This document shows positions 8,605 through 15,359 of a DNA stretch of 64,000 bases, one piece after another. The stretch is from DASPJR01 sp035628505 (lineage in GTDB: Bacteria; Planctomycetota; SZUA-567; H5-PLA8). The notes beneath the pieces were generated by a model. The model ran no database searches. It saw nothing but the letters and a program-made list of their open reading frames with translations, and was not told the DNA's origin. The stretch is taken from positions 1 through 64,000 of the forward strand of contig DASPJR010000221.1 of assembly GCA_035628505.1 (NCBI GenBank). The letters run 5' to 3'. Every line of letters starts with the position of its first letter. The first letter of the stretch is position 1. Position numbers and translations under genes: made by a program.

Positions 8605-8675
8605 GAATTGGCCAGAAGTTTAGCATGCGTGTTTCGCGCTTCAACTTCCGACTAACCGGAAGCGTCGCGCAAAAG

Positions 8676-9035
8676 CTAGTCTCGGCCGTCGTAGATGCAG
8701 CCGGAGGTACATGTCTCGCGCACGATTATTTTGCTCAGCGCCGGCAATGCCGGCTTGATGCGCTGCCACATCCAGCGCGCCAGATTCTCGCTGGTCGGGT
8801 TGGAGAGGCCTTCGATTTCGTTCAAATAATAGTGGTCCAGCTGATCCTGCACGGGCTTGACGGCCTGCTTGATCTCCGCGAAATCCATCACCCAGCCGCT
8901 GCGTTCGCCGATGGGTCCCGAGACATACACCTGCACATGAAACGAATGCCCATGCAGCCGCGCGCATTTGTGTCCCGGCGGAACATTCGGCAGCTTGTGC
9001 GCCGCCTCAAAGGTGAACTCAATAAAAACGTCCAT
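8676..9035 (-). CDS. queD: 6-carboxy-5,6,7,8-tetrahydropterin synthase QueD
   Basis: This 119-residue enzyme converts dihydroneopterin triphosphate to 6-carboxy-tetrahydropterin, the first step after GTP cyclohydrolase in 7-deazaguanine synthesis. The zinc histidines are in FEAAHKL and the LHGHSF pair. The catalytic Cys precedes them as CARLHGH, and the substrate Glu lies in VRETCTSGC near the C-terminus. Length is normal for the PTPS/QueD family. It is on the same strand as queE and queC, but 315 bases of repeats separate it from queE, which breaks an otherwise overlapping operon. Confidence 0.94.
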   Translation of the reverse strand: MDVFIEFTFEAAHKLPNVPPGHKCARLHGHSFHVQVYVSGPIGERSGWVMDFAEIKQAVKPVQDQLDHYYLNEIEGLSNPTSENLARWMWQRIKPALPALSKIIVRETCTSGCIYDGRD

Positions 9036-9075
9036 GCTTCTCCCTGCTATCTGACAAGAACACCGACTCTCAATT

Positions 9076-9120
9076 TACCGCCAAGGACGCCAAGACGCCA
9101 AGAACGCCAAGAAGTTTTTT
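9076..9120. repeat. Family B repeat, single arm
   Basis: Four steps of the type GCCAAGGAC/GCCAAGA in a row, ending in a run of T. It matches the arms of the inverted pairs at 11924-12024 and 21423-21510 but has no opposite arm here. Confidence 0.8.
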
Positions 9121-9144
9121 AGAACGTTGCTGGAGGGTGGCCGT

Positions 9145-9301
9145 GGGTGGCCCGGACGAGAGTCCGGGTGCCGCAGGCACATTCAACCCTCCTTGCATGT
9201 TGGCCAGCTGAAGACATCGCATTTCCTTTGAGGCAACGTGCAAGCAGGGTTGGATGTCGCTTCGCGACCCGAACTATCGTCCGGGCCACCCCTCTCAGCA
9301 T
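9145..9301. repeat. Transposase-less REP doublet (BIME/MITE-like)
   Basis: Two inverted REP copies face each other with about 45 bases between them. The left reads GGGTGGCCCGGACGAGAGTC and continues to a CAACCCTCCTTGCA box. The right is its complement, ending CGTCCGGGCCACCC at 9301. Both match the termini of the RAYT element at 28112-28824. The left copy has a second hairpin GTGCCGCAGGCAC where the others have GTCGCGAAGCGAC, so both arms changed together. Confidence 0.88.
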
Positions 9302-9350
9302 TTCGTGCCACCCGCACCCGTCACTCGTCACTCGCCACCCGTCACATCCG

Positions 9351-9983
9351 TCAAGGAATTCCCAGCATCTTATGCGTCTGCAGGCTCAGCCGCCATTTGG
9401 GGTGCGCGAGGCAGTATTCCATCGCCAGCTTTGTGTTCTCCTCCCGCTGCGGGCCGTCCATGGGCTGCAGAAAAAAATGGCGGAATGGCAGCCCCTCAAA
9501 TTTTTCCGGCTGGGCTTCCGCCTGCGGAAAGACCAGTTTCAGCTCGTGCCCCGAACGCTGCACGAACTCGGCGCCAGCCTTGGGGCTCACGCAGATCCAG
9601 TCAATACCCAGCGGCGCCAGTTTCGTGCCGTTGGTCTCGATGGCGATCTCGACGCGGCGCTGATGCAGCGCGTCTATCAGCGAGGTGTCGAGCTGCAGGA
9701 GCGGCTCGCCGCCAGTGAACACGACGAAGGGATGCGTGGTCTTTGTCTGCGGCCAGAGCGCTGCGATTTTCTCAGCCAGCGCCTCGGCAGTGTACGTGCC
9801 GCCTTCGGGGCCATCGGTGCCGACGAAATCGGTATCGCAGAACTGGCAGACGGCCTGCGCACGGTCGGCTTCGCGGCCGCTCCAGAGATTGCATCCGGCG
9901 AAGCGACAGAAAACTGCGGGCCGGCCTATGTGCGCTCCTTCTCCCTGCAGCGTGTAATAGATTTCTTTAACGGCGTAGCTCAT
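9351..9983 (-). CDS. queE: 7-carboxy-7-deazaguanine synthase QueE
   Basis: A 210-residue radical SAM enzyme that contracts 6-carboxy-tetrahydropterin to 7-carboxy-7-deazaguanine. It has the QueE-specific cluster motif C-x14-C-x2-C (from AGCNLW to VCQFCDTDF) rather than the standard C-x3-C-x2-C. TLQGEGAHIGRPAVFCRFAG at the start binds substrate and SAM, and VFTGGEPLLQ is the GGEP SAM motif. FETNGT-like (IETNGTK) and VSPKAG complete the family signature. Its ATG overlaps the queC stop as ATGA, so the two are translationally coupled. Confidence 0.95.
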   Translation of the reverse strand: MSYAVKEIYYTLQGEGAHIGRPAVFCRFAGCNLWSGREADRAQAVCQFCDTDFVGTDGPEGGTYTAEALAEKIAALWPQTKTTHPFVVFTGGEPLLQLDTSLIDALHQRRVEIAIETNGTKLAPLGIDWICVSPKAGAEFVQRSGHELKLVFPQAEAQPEKFEGLPFRHFFLQPMDGPQREENTKLAMEYCLAHPKWRLSLQTHKMLGIP

Positions 9984-10678
9984 TGGGGTGCGTAGCGCGC
10001 GGGGTCACTCACGTTGTTTTCAGCGAAGCCTTTCAAGCGCAGCAGACACGCGTCGCATTTGCCGCACGCCGCGCCGCTTTCATTGGGATCGTAGCACGTG
10101 CTGGTCAGCGCATAATCGACACCAAGTTGCAGCCCGCGCGCGATGATCTGCGCCTTCGTCAGGCTGATCAGCGGCGTGTGAATTTTCAGGCGCTGCGTGC
10201 CTTCAACCCCGGCCTTGGTGGCCAGATTCGCCATGCGTTCGTATGCCTGGATGTATTCGGGCCGGCAGTCGGGATAGCCGCTGTAGTCCAGCGCGTTGAC
10301 GCCGATAAAAATATCGTTCGATCCGAGCACCTCTGCCCACGCGAGCGCGAACGAGAGGAAAATCGTGTTGCGCGCGGGCACATAAGTGACCGGAATCCCG
10401 CTGCTCATTTCGTCAGTTGAACGCCCCTTCGGAACGGCGATGTCGCTGGTGAGCGCCGAGCCGCCGAAGACGCGCAGATTGATCGAGGTGATAACGTGCT
10501 CGGCAACGCCGAAACGCAGCGCGATAGTCCGCGCACAGTCGATTTCGCTCAGATGCCGCTGCCCGTAGGCGAACGTCAGTGCGTGAAGCGCGAAGCCTTC
10601 GCTGCGCGCGATGGCCAGCGTGGTGGTCGAATCCAGCCCGCCGCTGAGCAGCACGACGGCTTTTTTCTGTGAACTCAT
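9980..10678 (-). CDS. queC: 7-cyano-7-deazaguanine synthase QueC
   Basis: This 232-residue enzyme converts 7-carboxy-7-deazaguanine and ammonia to preQ0 with ATP. The PP-loop is VVLLSGGLDSTT at residues 8-19. FAYGQRHLSE and YVPARNTIFLS are family motifs. The zinc cysteines near the C-terminus are in TSTCYDPNE and CGKCDACLLR. GAAGAG lies about 9 bases before the ATG. It is first in the queC-queE pair. No queF is present, so preQ0 could feed queuosine, or another 7-deazaguanine product, through genes elsewhere. Confidence 0.96.
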   Translation of the reverse strand: MSSQKKAVVLLSGGLDSTTTLAIARSEGFALHALTFAYGQRHLSEIDCARTIALRFGVAEHVITSINLRVFGGSALTSDIAVPKGRSTDEMSSGIPVTYVPARNTIFLSFALAWAEVLGSNDIFIGVNALDYSGYPDCRPEYIQAYERMANLATKAGVEGTQRLKIHTPLISLTKAQIIARGLQLGVDYALTSTCYDPNESGAACGKCDACLLRLKGFAENNVSDPARYAPQ

Positions 10679-10735
10679 ATCCGGTCTCTTCGTCTCCCAA
10701 ATTTTTGATCAGTTTAACCGTTGACGACGGTTTTT

Positions 10736-10922
10736 AACACGACTTTAACACAGAGGCACAGAGGTCACGGAGGACACGGAGAACAGCTTTTTTAAGAGAG
10801 TTCCTGAATGCACCCGCTAGAAAGAACATCAGTTTTTTTTCGCGTTCATCTGCGGTTCTAAAAAGTCCCAGCCTTTCTCTGTGTCCTCTGTGTTCTCCGT
10901 ACCTCTGTGTTGAAGTCGTGTT
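10736..10922. repeat. Family A inverted repeat, copy 2
   Basis: Left arm begins AACACGACTTTAACACAGAG and the right arm ends TCTGTGTTGAAGTCGTGTT. The central part holds a second fragment CGCGTTCATCTGCGGTTCT, of a kind also seen near 14960. The element fills the gap between the radical SAM gene and queC and would form a large hairpin in any readthrough transcript. Confidence 0.85.
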
Positions 10923-10932
10923 TATAACGCGC

Positions 10933-11841
10933 TCATCCCATGAGGCCGCGGCCTTCGGGGACGGCTCCATAATAGGATTCGGCGGACAGCTGCGCCTCGC
11001 TGCGAACACGCGCGGCGATGGCATCCACTTCCGCATCGCTCAAGCTTGAGACAATCGAGAGCGCCGGGTCGCGCGCGACGGTGTAGACCTGCACGCGCTT
11101 GATGCGTGCGCCGCCGGAAGTGAGCACCTTAAGACGCGCGACAAACGCGCTGATTTCTTCGGGCGAGGGGCCTGTTCCGCGCACGCGCATGAAGCAGCTC
11201 TGGATGACGATCTCCCGCTGGCGCGCGCATTCCAGGATATTGTCGAGCACCTTCTGAAAGGGGAAGCTGGTGTTGTCGATCAGCGCGAAGTACTCGGGCG
11301 TGCCCGCATCGAGCTTGGCCCAGATTTCACCGCGATGCTGGTCCATGAATTCGAGGCCACGCTTGACGTCCGGGCGGTCGAGGCCTGTCGCGTTGGTGAT
11401 CAGCACCGTTTTCGCTTCGCTGAAGCCGAGGCTCTCCTTGACCTCGACGCAGCCGCTGACCACTTCCGAAAAGTTCTTGAACGTGGTGGGCTCGCCATCG
11501 CCGCTGAATGAGATGTCGACCACGCGGCGCTTGGGAGATGGAAGCTCGCGAAATTCGGGCTCCGACCAGAGCGCCCCGCCCGGCTGCAAGCCGCCTAAAA
11601 CGCTGCGCAATTCCTGGAGCAACTGCGGCAGGCCGACGAAGAATTCCTGCGGCGATTTGCTGCGATCGACCTGGCAGTAGATGCAGTCGAAGTTGCAGAC
11701 TTTGTCCGGATTGAGATTGATGCCGATGGAAATTCCACCCGCGCGGCGCGAGAGCACCGGGTACACGTAGGTGTTGTCGCGGAACGTGCGCGGATGGCTG
11801 CTTTCACTCAGGCGCTGAACGCCGGCCGGCGGAGTGCTCAT
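10933..11841 (-). CDS. Radical SAM protein of the COG0731 type
   Basis: This 302-residue protein has the classic C-x3-C-x2-C cluster motif (VCNFDCIYCQVD near residues 48-59). SFSGDGEPTTFKNF follows as the GGEP-like SAM site, and VLITNATGLDRPDV matches proteins related to the wybutosine enzyme TYW1 (COG0731), which in bacteria have no settled role. A conserved YPVLSRRAGGISIGINL precedes the cluster. The stop abuts a family A repeat, and the start (ATG at 11841) has no strong ribosome site. It lies upstream of queC on the same strand but 250 bases away, so a link to tRNA modification is only suggestive. Confidence 0.85.
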   Translation of the reverse strand: MSTPPAGVQRLSESSHPRTFRDNTYVYPVLSRRAGGISIGINLNPDKVCNFDCIYCQVDRSKSPQEFFVGLPQLLQELRSVLGGLQPGGALWSEPEFRELPSPKRRVVDISFSGDGEPTTFKNFSEVVSGCVEVKESLGFSEAKTVLITNATGLDRPDVKRGLEFMDQHRGEIWAKLDAGTPEYFALIDNTSFPFQKVLDNILECARQREIVIQSCFMRVRGTGPSPEEISAFVARLKVLTSGGARIKRVQVYTVARDPALSIVSSLSDAEVDAIAARVRSEAQLSAESYYGAVPEGRGLMG

Positions 11842-11923
11842 GGGCTGAATTTTAGCAGAAAGTCGATGCAGCGTCGACTCCTCACCGCTTGCTCTGATCT
11901 CGCTGCGCTGAAATGCGTGGTGG

Positions 11924-12024
11924 TTTTAACGGCAAGGACGTGGAGAGCGCCAAGAGCGCCAAGAAAAAGCCTAAGCTTTTCTTGGCGGCCTTGGCGAACT
12001 TGGTGTTCTTGGCGATTAAAAAAA
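11924..12024. repeat. Family B inverted repeat, copy 2
   Basis: Left arm of AAGGACGTGGAGAGCGCCAA-type steps, a short AAAAAGCCTAAGCTTTT centre and a right arm of TTGGCGGCCTTGGCGAACTT steps form an inverted pair. It ends one base before the stop codon region of the gene at 12026 and probably serves as its transcription end, as the minus-strand product of the hairpin is followed by T-rich sequence. Confidence 0.85.
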
Positions 12025-12025
12025 A

Positions 12026-12754
12026 TCAGCGGCCGCGGCCACCGTAGTTGCGCATGATGTTCTGGATGTCGTTGGCGTTGACGCCGCCGGTGCTCTGGAA
12101 GCCGCTGCCGTAGCGGCCGTAATTACCGCTGTTGCGACCGTAATTGCCGCTGTTGCGGCCGGAGTAGTTGTTGCCGTAGCTGTTGCCGCCGTAATTGTTG
12201 TCGTTGTAGCGGTTGCTGCGCGAATTGCGTCCACTGTGGCGTTGTCCGAAGCGGTCGCCACGCATGTCATAATCGTCGTTGTAGGCCGTCTGACGGTCGC
12301 GCTGCTGCTGCTGTTCGGCCAGGCGCTTCTGCTCTTCTTCTTTCTTCTTGGCTGCGGCGGCTTCGGCTTTCTTCTTGGCTTCTGCGGCCGCTTCGGCTTT
12401 CTTCTTCCTGGCAAGGGCGACTTTCTCTTCGTCCTTCTTCTTTTCGTCGGCAGTGACCCACTTGCCTTTGTACTTGACCTTGCCCTCTTCCTTCATCTGC
12501 GCGGCCAGTTCTTTCTCGGCCTCTTCCTTTTCTTTCTTCTCGGCGATCATCTCGGGCGTGTCTTCTTCGATGCGCGACACCTTATCCTTGAGCACGCGCA
12601 CAGTTCCCTTTTCGACCTCGACCTCATACGCTTCGTCGTCCTGACTGATGACTTTTCCGTCCATGGTCAGGCCGGTTTTCATGATGATCGTGTCCGCCTG
12701 CAGCAGACAAGGCAGCAGCAGAGCAGGGGAGATCAGAAGCAGATTCAGCCGCAT
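12026..12754 (-). CDS. Exported low-complexity protein with SH3-like N-terminal motif
   Basis: The ATG at 12754 has AAGGAG 6 bases upstream, so it is preferred to the longer frame from 12859. The product of 242 residues has a signal sequence (LLLISPALLLPCLLQA) and a small domain TIIMKTGLTMDGKVISQDDE of a type common in planctomycetes (an exported strand-rich module naming a 'D-x-I-x-x-K-x-G-x-x-x-x-G-x-V' start). A Lys/Glu/Ala coiled coil covers about residues 75-155. The last 75 residues are almost only Asn, Gly, Tyr, Arg and Ser with NYGRNSGNYGRYG repeats. I do not recognise a function. A surface or nucleic-acid-binding condensate-type role is possible. Confidence 0.7.
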   Translation of the reverse strand: MRLNLLLISPALLLPCLLQADTIIMKTGLTMDGKVISQDDEAYEVEVEKGTVRVLKDKVSRIEEDTPEMIAEKKEKEEAEKELAAQMKEEGKVKYKGKWVTADEKKKDEEKVALARKKKAEAAAEAKKKAEAAAAKKKEEEQKRLAEQQQQRDRQTAYNDDYDMRGDRFGQRHSGRNSRSNRYNDNNYGGNSYGNNYSGRNSGNYGRNSGNYGRYGSGFQSTGGVNANDIQNIMRNYGGRGR

Positions 12755-12854
12755 GACGGGCTCCTTCGCCGATAAAACACCAACGCATGAGCTTACGCGC
12801 GCACGCCCATAAAGCAATAACCGTTGACGCACAATGTTGGTCATCAAAAAACGG

Positions 12855-13005
12855 AACACGACTTCAACACGGAGGCACGGAGAACACGGAGGTCACGGAG
12901 AACATCCTTAAAAGCGAAAAGTGAGGACGCATGATTCTTAAGGAACCAGCCAAGCCGTTCTCTGTGTGCTTCGTGTTCTCTGTGTCTCTGTGTTGAGGTC
13001 GTCTT
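12855..13005. repeat. Family A inverted repeat, copy 3
   Basis: Left arm starts AACACGACTTCAACACGGAG and the right arm ends CTGTGTCTCTGTGTTGAGGT. It separates the divergent genes at 12026-12754 and 13108-14007, which means it lies between their promoters. Confidence 0.85.
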
Positions 13006-13014
13006 AAAAAAAAC

Positions 13015-13044
13015 TTGATCGACCGGCCGAAAACAAGGTATACT
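13015..13044 (+). promoter_or_regulatory. Possible sigma-70 promoter of the MBL-fold gene, with leader hairpin
   Basis: TTGATC at 13015-13020 and TATACT at 13039-13044 are 18 bases apart. The predicted leader of about 55 bases contains a small hairpin GGGTC-TATCAT-GACCC at 13076-13091 that ends next to the AAGGAG ribosome site, so it could modulate initiation. Confidence 0.45.
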
Positions 13045-13107
13045 TCAGTCCGGCTATCATGCCGATGTACCGCATGGGTCTATCATGACCCGGAAGGAGA
13101 AGTGACT

Positions 13108-14007
13108 ATGCTGACCATGACGTTCCTCGGTGTAGGTTCTGCGTTTGCCAAACGCAACTACAACTCAAACTGCCTCTTCGAATACTGGGAAAAAGACTGG
13201 CACGGCGATCTGCCGCCGCGTCCGCCGGACGACACGCTGGTGGTCGATTTCGGCGTCACCGGCCCGCACGCCGTTTACGCCCTGAAAGAAAAGCCCGGCT
13301 TTGAATACCTGAAGACGCCGTTCGGGATGATCAATTACCCGGCGATCCGCAAAGTCTTCGTCACGCACCAGCATTCAGACCACATCGGCGGCCTCGAAGA
13401 GATGGCGCTGATGAACACGTTTGTCTTCAAAGACAAAAAGACCGGCAAGCCGCACAAAGCCGAGCTCATCAGCACGATCAACATTCTGGTCAACCTGTGG
13501 GATCATTCGCTCAAGGGCGGGCTGAACACGATTCAGAATCGCTACGCGCTGCTGCAGGATTACTTTTTCATCCGCGCGCTGATTCCCTGCCAGCCGCAGA
13601 AGAACACATTCACGGTCGGCCCGTACGTGTTTGAAATCTTCCCGACCGACCACGTTCACATCGAACGCAAGTACGACTGGCCCAGCTACGGCCTGTACAT
13701 CACCAACCCCCGCGACGGCAAGTCGGTCTTCTTCTCCGGCGACACGCGCTTCGATTATCCGGCTTATGTACGCATGATGGAGAACTCCTGGCTCTGCTTC
13801 CACGACTGCCAGCTCTTCGACCAGCCCGAATCGGTGCACGCAACTTTAAGCGAATGCCGCAGCATGCCCGAATCGATCCGCAAGAAGATGTATCTCTATC
13901 ACTACGGCGATAACTTTGATGATAAGGCGATGGCGCCCGCGTTCGAAGAGTTCTTAGGCCTGGCGCAGCCCCACAAGCGCTACAAGCTCTTCACGCAGGG
14001 CGGTTGA
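13108..14007 (+). CDS. MBL-fold metallohydrolase (RNase Z-like)
   Basis: A 299-residue metallo-beta-lactamase-fold protein. The zinc motif is intact as VTHQHSDHIGG (H-x-H-x-D-H) near residue 90. Other metal ligands are likely in PTDHVHIE and the SGDTRFDY Asp. It starts MLTMTFLGVGSAFAKRNYNS, like RNase Z and related phosphodiesterases. ATG 13108 is chosen for the AAGGAG 8 bases upstream. The frame is open further back to 13015 but through the probable promoter. The exact substrate (RNA 3' end, cyclic nucleotide or other phosphodiester) is not clear. The gene stands alone between repeats. Confidence 0.85.
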   Translation: MLTMTFLGVGSAFAKRNYNSNCLFEYWEKDWHGDLPPRPPDDTLVVDFGVTGPHAVYALKEKPGFEYLKTPFGMINYPAIRKVFVTHQHSDHIGGLEEMALMNTFVFKDKKTGKPHKAELISTINILVNLWDHSLKGGLNTIQNRYALLQDYFFIRALIPCQPQKNTFTVGPYVFEIFPTDHVHIERKYDWPSYGLYITNPRDGKSVFFSGDTRFDYPAYVRMMENSWLCFHDCQLFDQPESVHATLSECRSMPESIRKKMYLYHYGDNFDDKAMAPAFEEFLGLAQPHKRYKLFTQGG

Positions 14008-14101
14008 ACGGCCCGGAGTTTTTTGAACCACGAAGGGCACGAAGGACGCGAAGAACGGCCCGGAGTTTTTTGAACCACGAAGGGCACGAAGGACGCGAAG
14101 A
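14008..14101. repeat. Family C repeat, 47-base unit in tandem twice
   Basis: Two perfect or nearly perfect 47-base units begin ACGGCCCGGAGTTTTTTGAA and contain CACGAAGGGCACGAAGGACG. The first starts right after the stop codon of the MBL-fold gene. An inverted copy lies at 14993-15026. Confidence 0.9.
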
Positions 14102-14135
14102 AGGATTTTTCGCGCACAAGCGGCCAGCATTCGTA

Positions 14136-14156
14136 GCATGGGCATCTCGCCCATGC
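14136..14156. repeat. Short palindrome GCATGGGC-N5-GCCCATGC, copy 1
   Basis: An 8-bp perfect inverted repeat with a five-base loop, preceded by CGTA. The same element, with one loop and one position changed, is at 16511-16531. It is a REP-like unit. Confidence 0.8.
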
Positions 14157-14222
14157 CCCTGTCGGGAAGTACTGATCACTCGGGGCCAGAATCTCAAACC
14201 GTTTATACAGAGGGCAGTAAAG

Positions 14223-14675
14223 ATGGGAACTTGGGGTCCTAGAAATTTTGACAACGACTCAGCTCGGGATTGGTTGGTTATGGAGGTTCAGCAACCAATC
14301 ATAAAACGCATTGAGGATATCTTTGCAACCCCAAGTGGATGCGAATGGGACCAAGAAGGCGAGGGGATCCTTATGCCTGCCGTTCAAACCCTTATAGTAT
14401 TATACGGACAGATTGGTGGAACCATTCCAGATGCATTAACCGTCAGACGTTGGAAGACGACCTATTTGAATGTCTTCGACAAGACTTTTCATACCAGTGG
14501 AGCCGACTCAAAATTTACGAATCAACGTAGAACGATTATTGAAGAAACGTTTGACAAACTAGAGAAGCTGGCCAGAGGGACGGGAGGAGAATTTCAAAAC
14601 CGGATGGGCGAAATACAGAAAGCCGCCGAAGCAAAGGCATCAGAAAGAAAAGCAGAACGAAAACGAAAGAAATGA
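14223..14675 (+). CDS. DUF4259-family protein
   Basis: The 150-residue protein begins MGTWGPRNFDNDSARDWL, the N-terminal signature of DUF4259 proteins (M-G-x-W-G-x-x-x-F-x-N-D-x-A-x-D-W). The middle is helical and the end is a very basic tail (KASERKAERKRKK). The frame is open upstream to 14004, but that part is repeat sequence, so the ATG at 14223 is used. Codon use is visibly more AT-rich than in neighbours (many ATA, AAA, TTA). It lies between inverted family C copies. Function of the family is unknown. Some members occur with defence or toxin-type genes, but nothing here shows that. Confidence 0.78.
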   Translation: MGTWGPRNFDNDSARDWLVMEVQQPIIKRIEDIFATPSGCEWDQEGEGILMPAVQTLIVLYGQIGGTIPDALTVRRWKTTYLNVFDKTFHTSGADSKFTNQRRTIIEETFDKLEKLARGTGGEFQNRMGEIQKAAEAKASERKAERKRKK

Positions 14676-15359
14676 CAATGCCTTGCGTGCCCCGGGGGGC
14701 GATTGACATCGGCGTGCACGTTAATCGCGGCTTGCTTCGGCCCAGGCTGTCACCGAGTTGCGGAGCAAATCGGCGCCTCGGGCTTGCATTCCTGCCGGGC
14801 GCGGCAGTAGAGTCGACGGCTGGAAGTCAGACCCTGGCAGTTGATCGGAGCGCTCAAGATGGCAACATCCGATCGCACTGATCTGCTCCGTAGCTCAGTG
14901 GCACCCCGGTGAAGAGCAAGCCGCAAATCACGACGCAAATGGATGCCACATCCATCTGCATTCATCCGCGTTTCTGCTGTTCCTCCGTTCCCTTCTTCGC
15001 GTCCTTCGTGCCCTTCGTGGTTCAAAATCTCCGTGGCTCAAGACCATAAAAGGGTCAAAAATAACAGCCGGGCTCAGCCTTGCTTTTGGGTTTCGGCGGG
15101 GTAAGTTGTTCCTGAAAGGCCTCGTCTGAATTACCTACACTCTGGCTCGTGCCGATCGGCGCGACAGAGAAAACCAGGCGACGCTTTGATCTAGTCGAAA
15201 GCACTCCGCACAACCTTTTTTCATTCATCTCCTCCGGGACGCGACGTGTCGTGTTTCCGCTGAAGGCTGAATGAATCCCGCGCTGGCGTTCTGCCGGCGC
15301 AAAAGGAACGGCTTAACGCCGGACGGTTGCGCGCGAGTTCTTTCCAGAAAGGGATGCCC
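14676..15359. other. 684-base gene-free region
   Basis: No coding frame here has plausible start context or protein character. The region contains a tRNA-like 5' piece (14885-14915), a CGCAAATGGATG/CATCCATCTGCATTC mixed repeat near 14930-14970 and an inverted family C copy at 14993-15026. From 15030 to 15359 the sequence has no recognisable element. The promoter of the gene at 15360 should lie in it but is not obvious. Confidence 0.6.
14993..15026. repeat. Family C repeat, inverted copy
   Basis: The complement of the unit at 14008-14101, reading TTCTTCGCGTCCTTCGTGCC then CTTCGTGGTTCAAAA. With the left copies it brackets about 900 bases that include the DUF4259 gene. Confidence 0.85.

Noticed and set aside
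10679..10735. PreQ1 riboswitch in front of queC
   Set aside because: The short leader has no H-type pseudoknot pattern or conserved core. Only a ribosome site is visible.
32..13005. Family A repeats as a possible CRISPR
   Set aside because: Copies are inverted, far apart and have no spacers of equal length. No cas gene is in the window.
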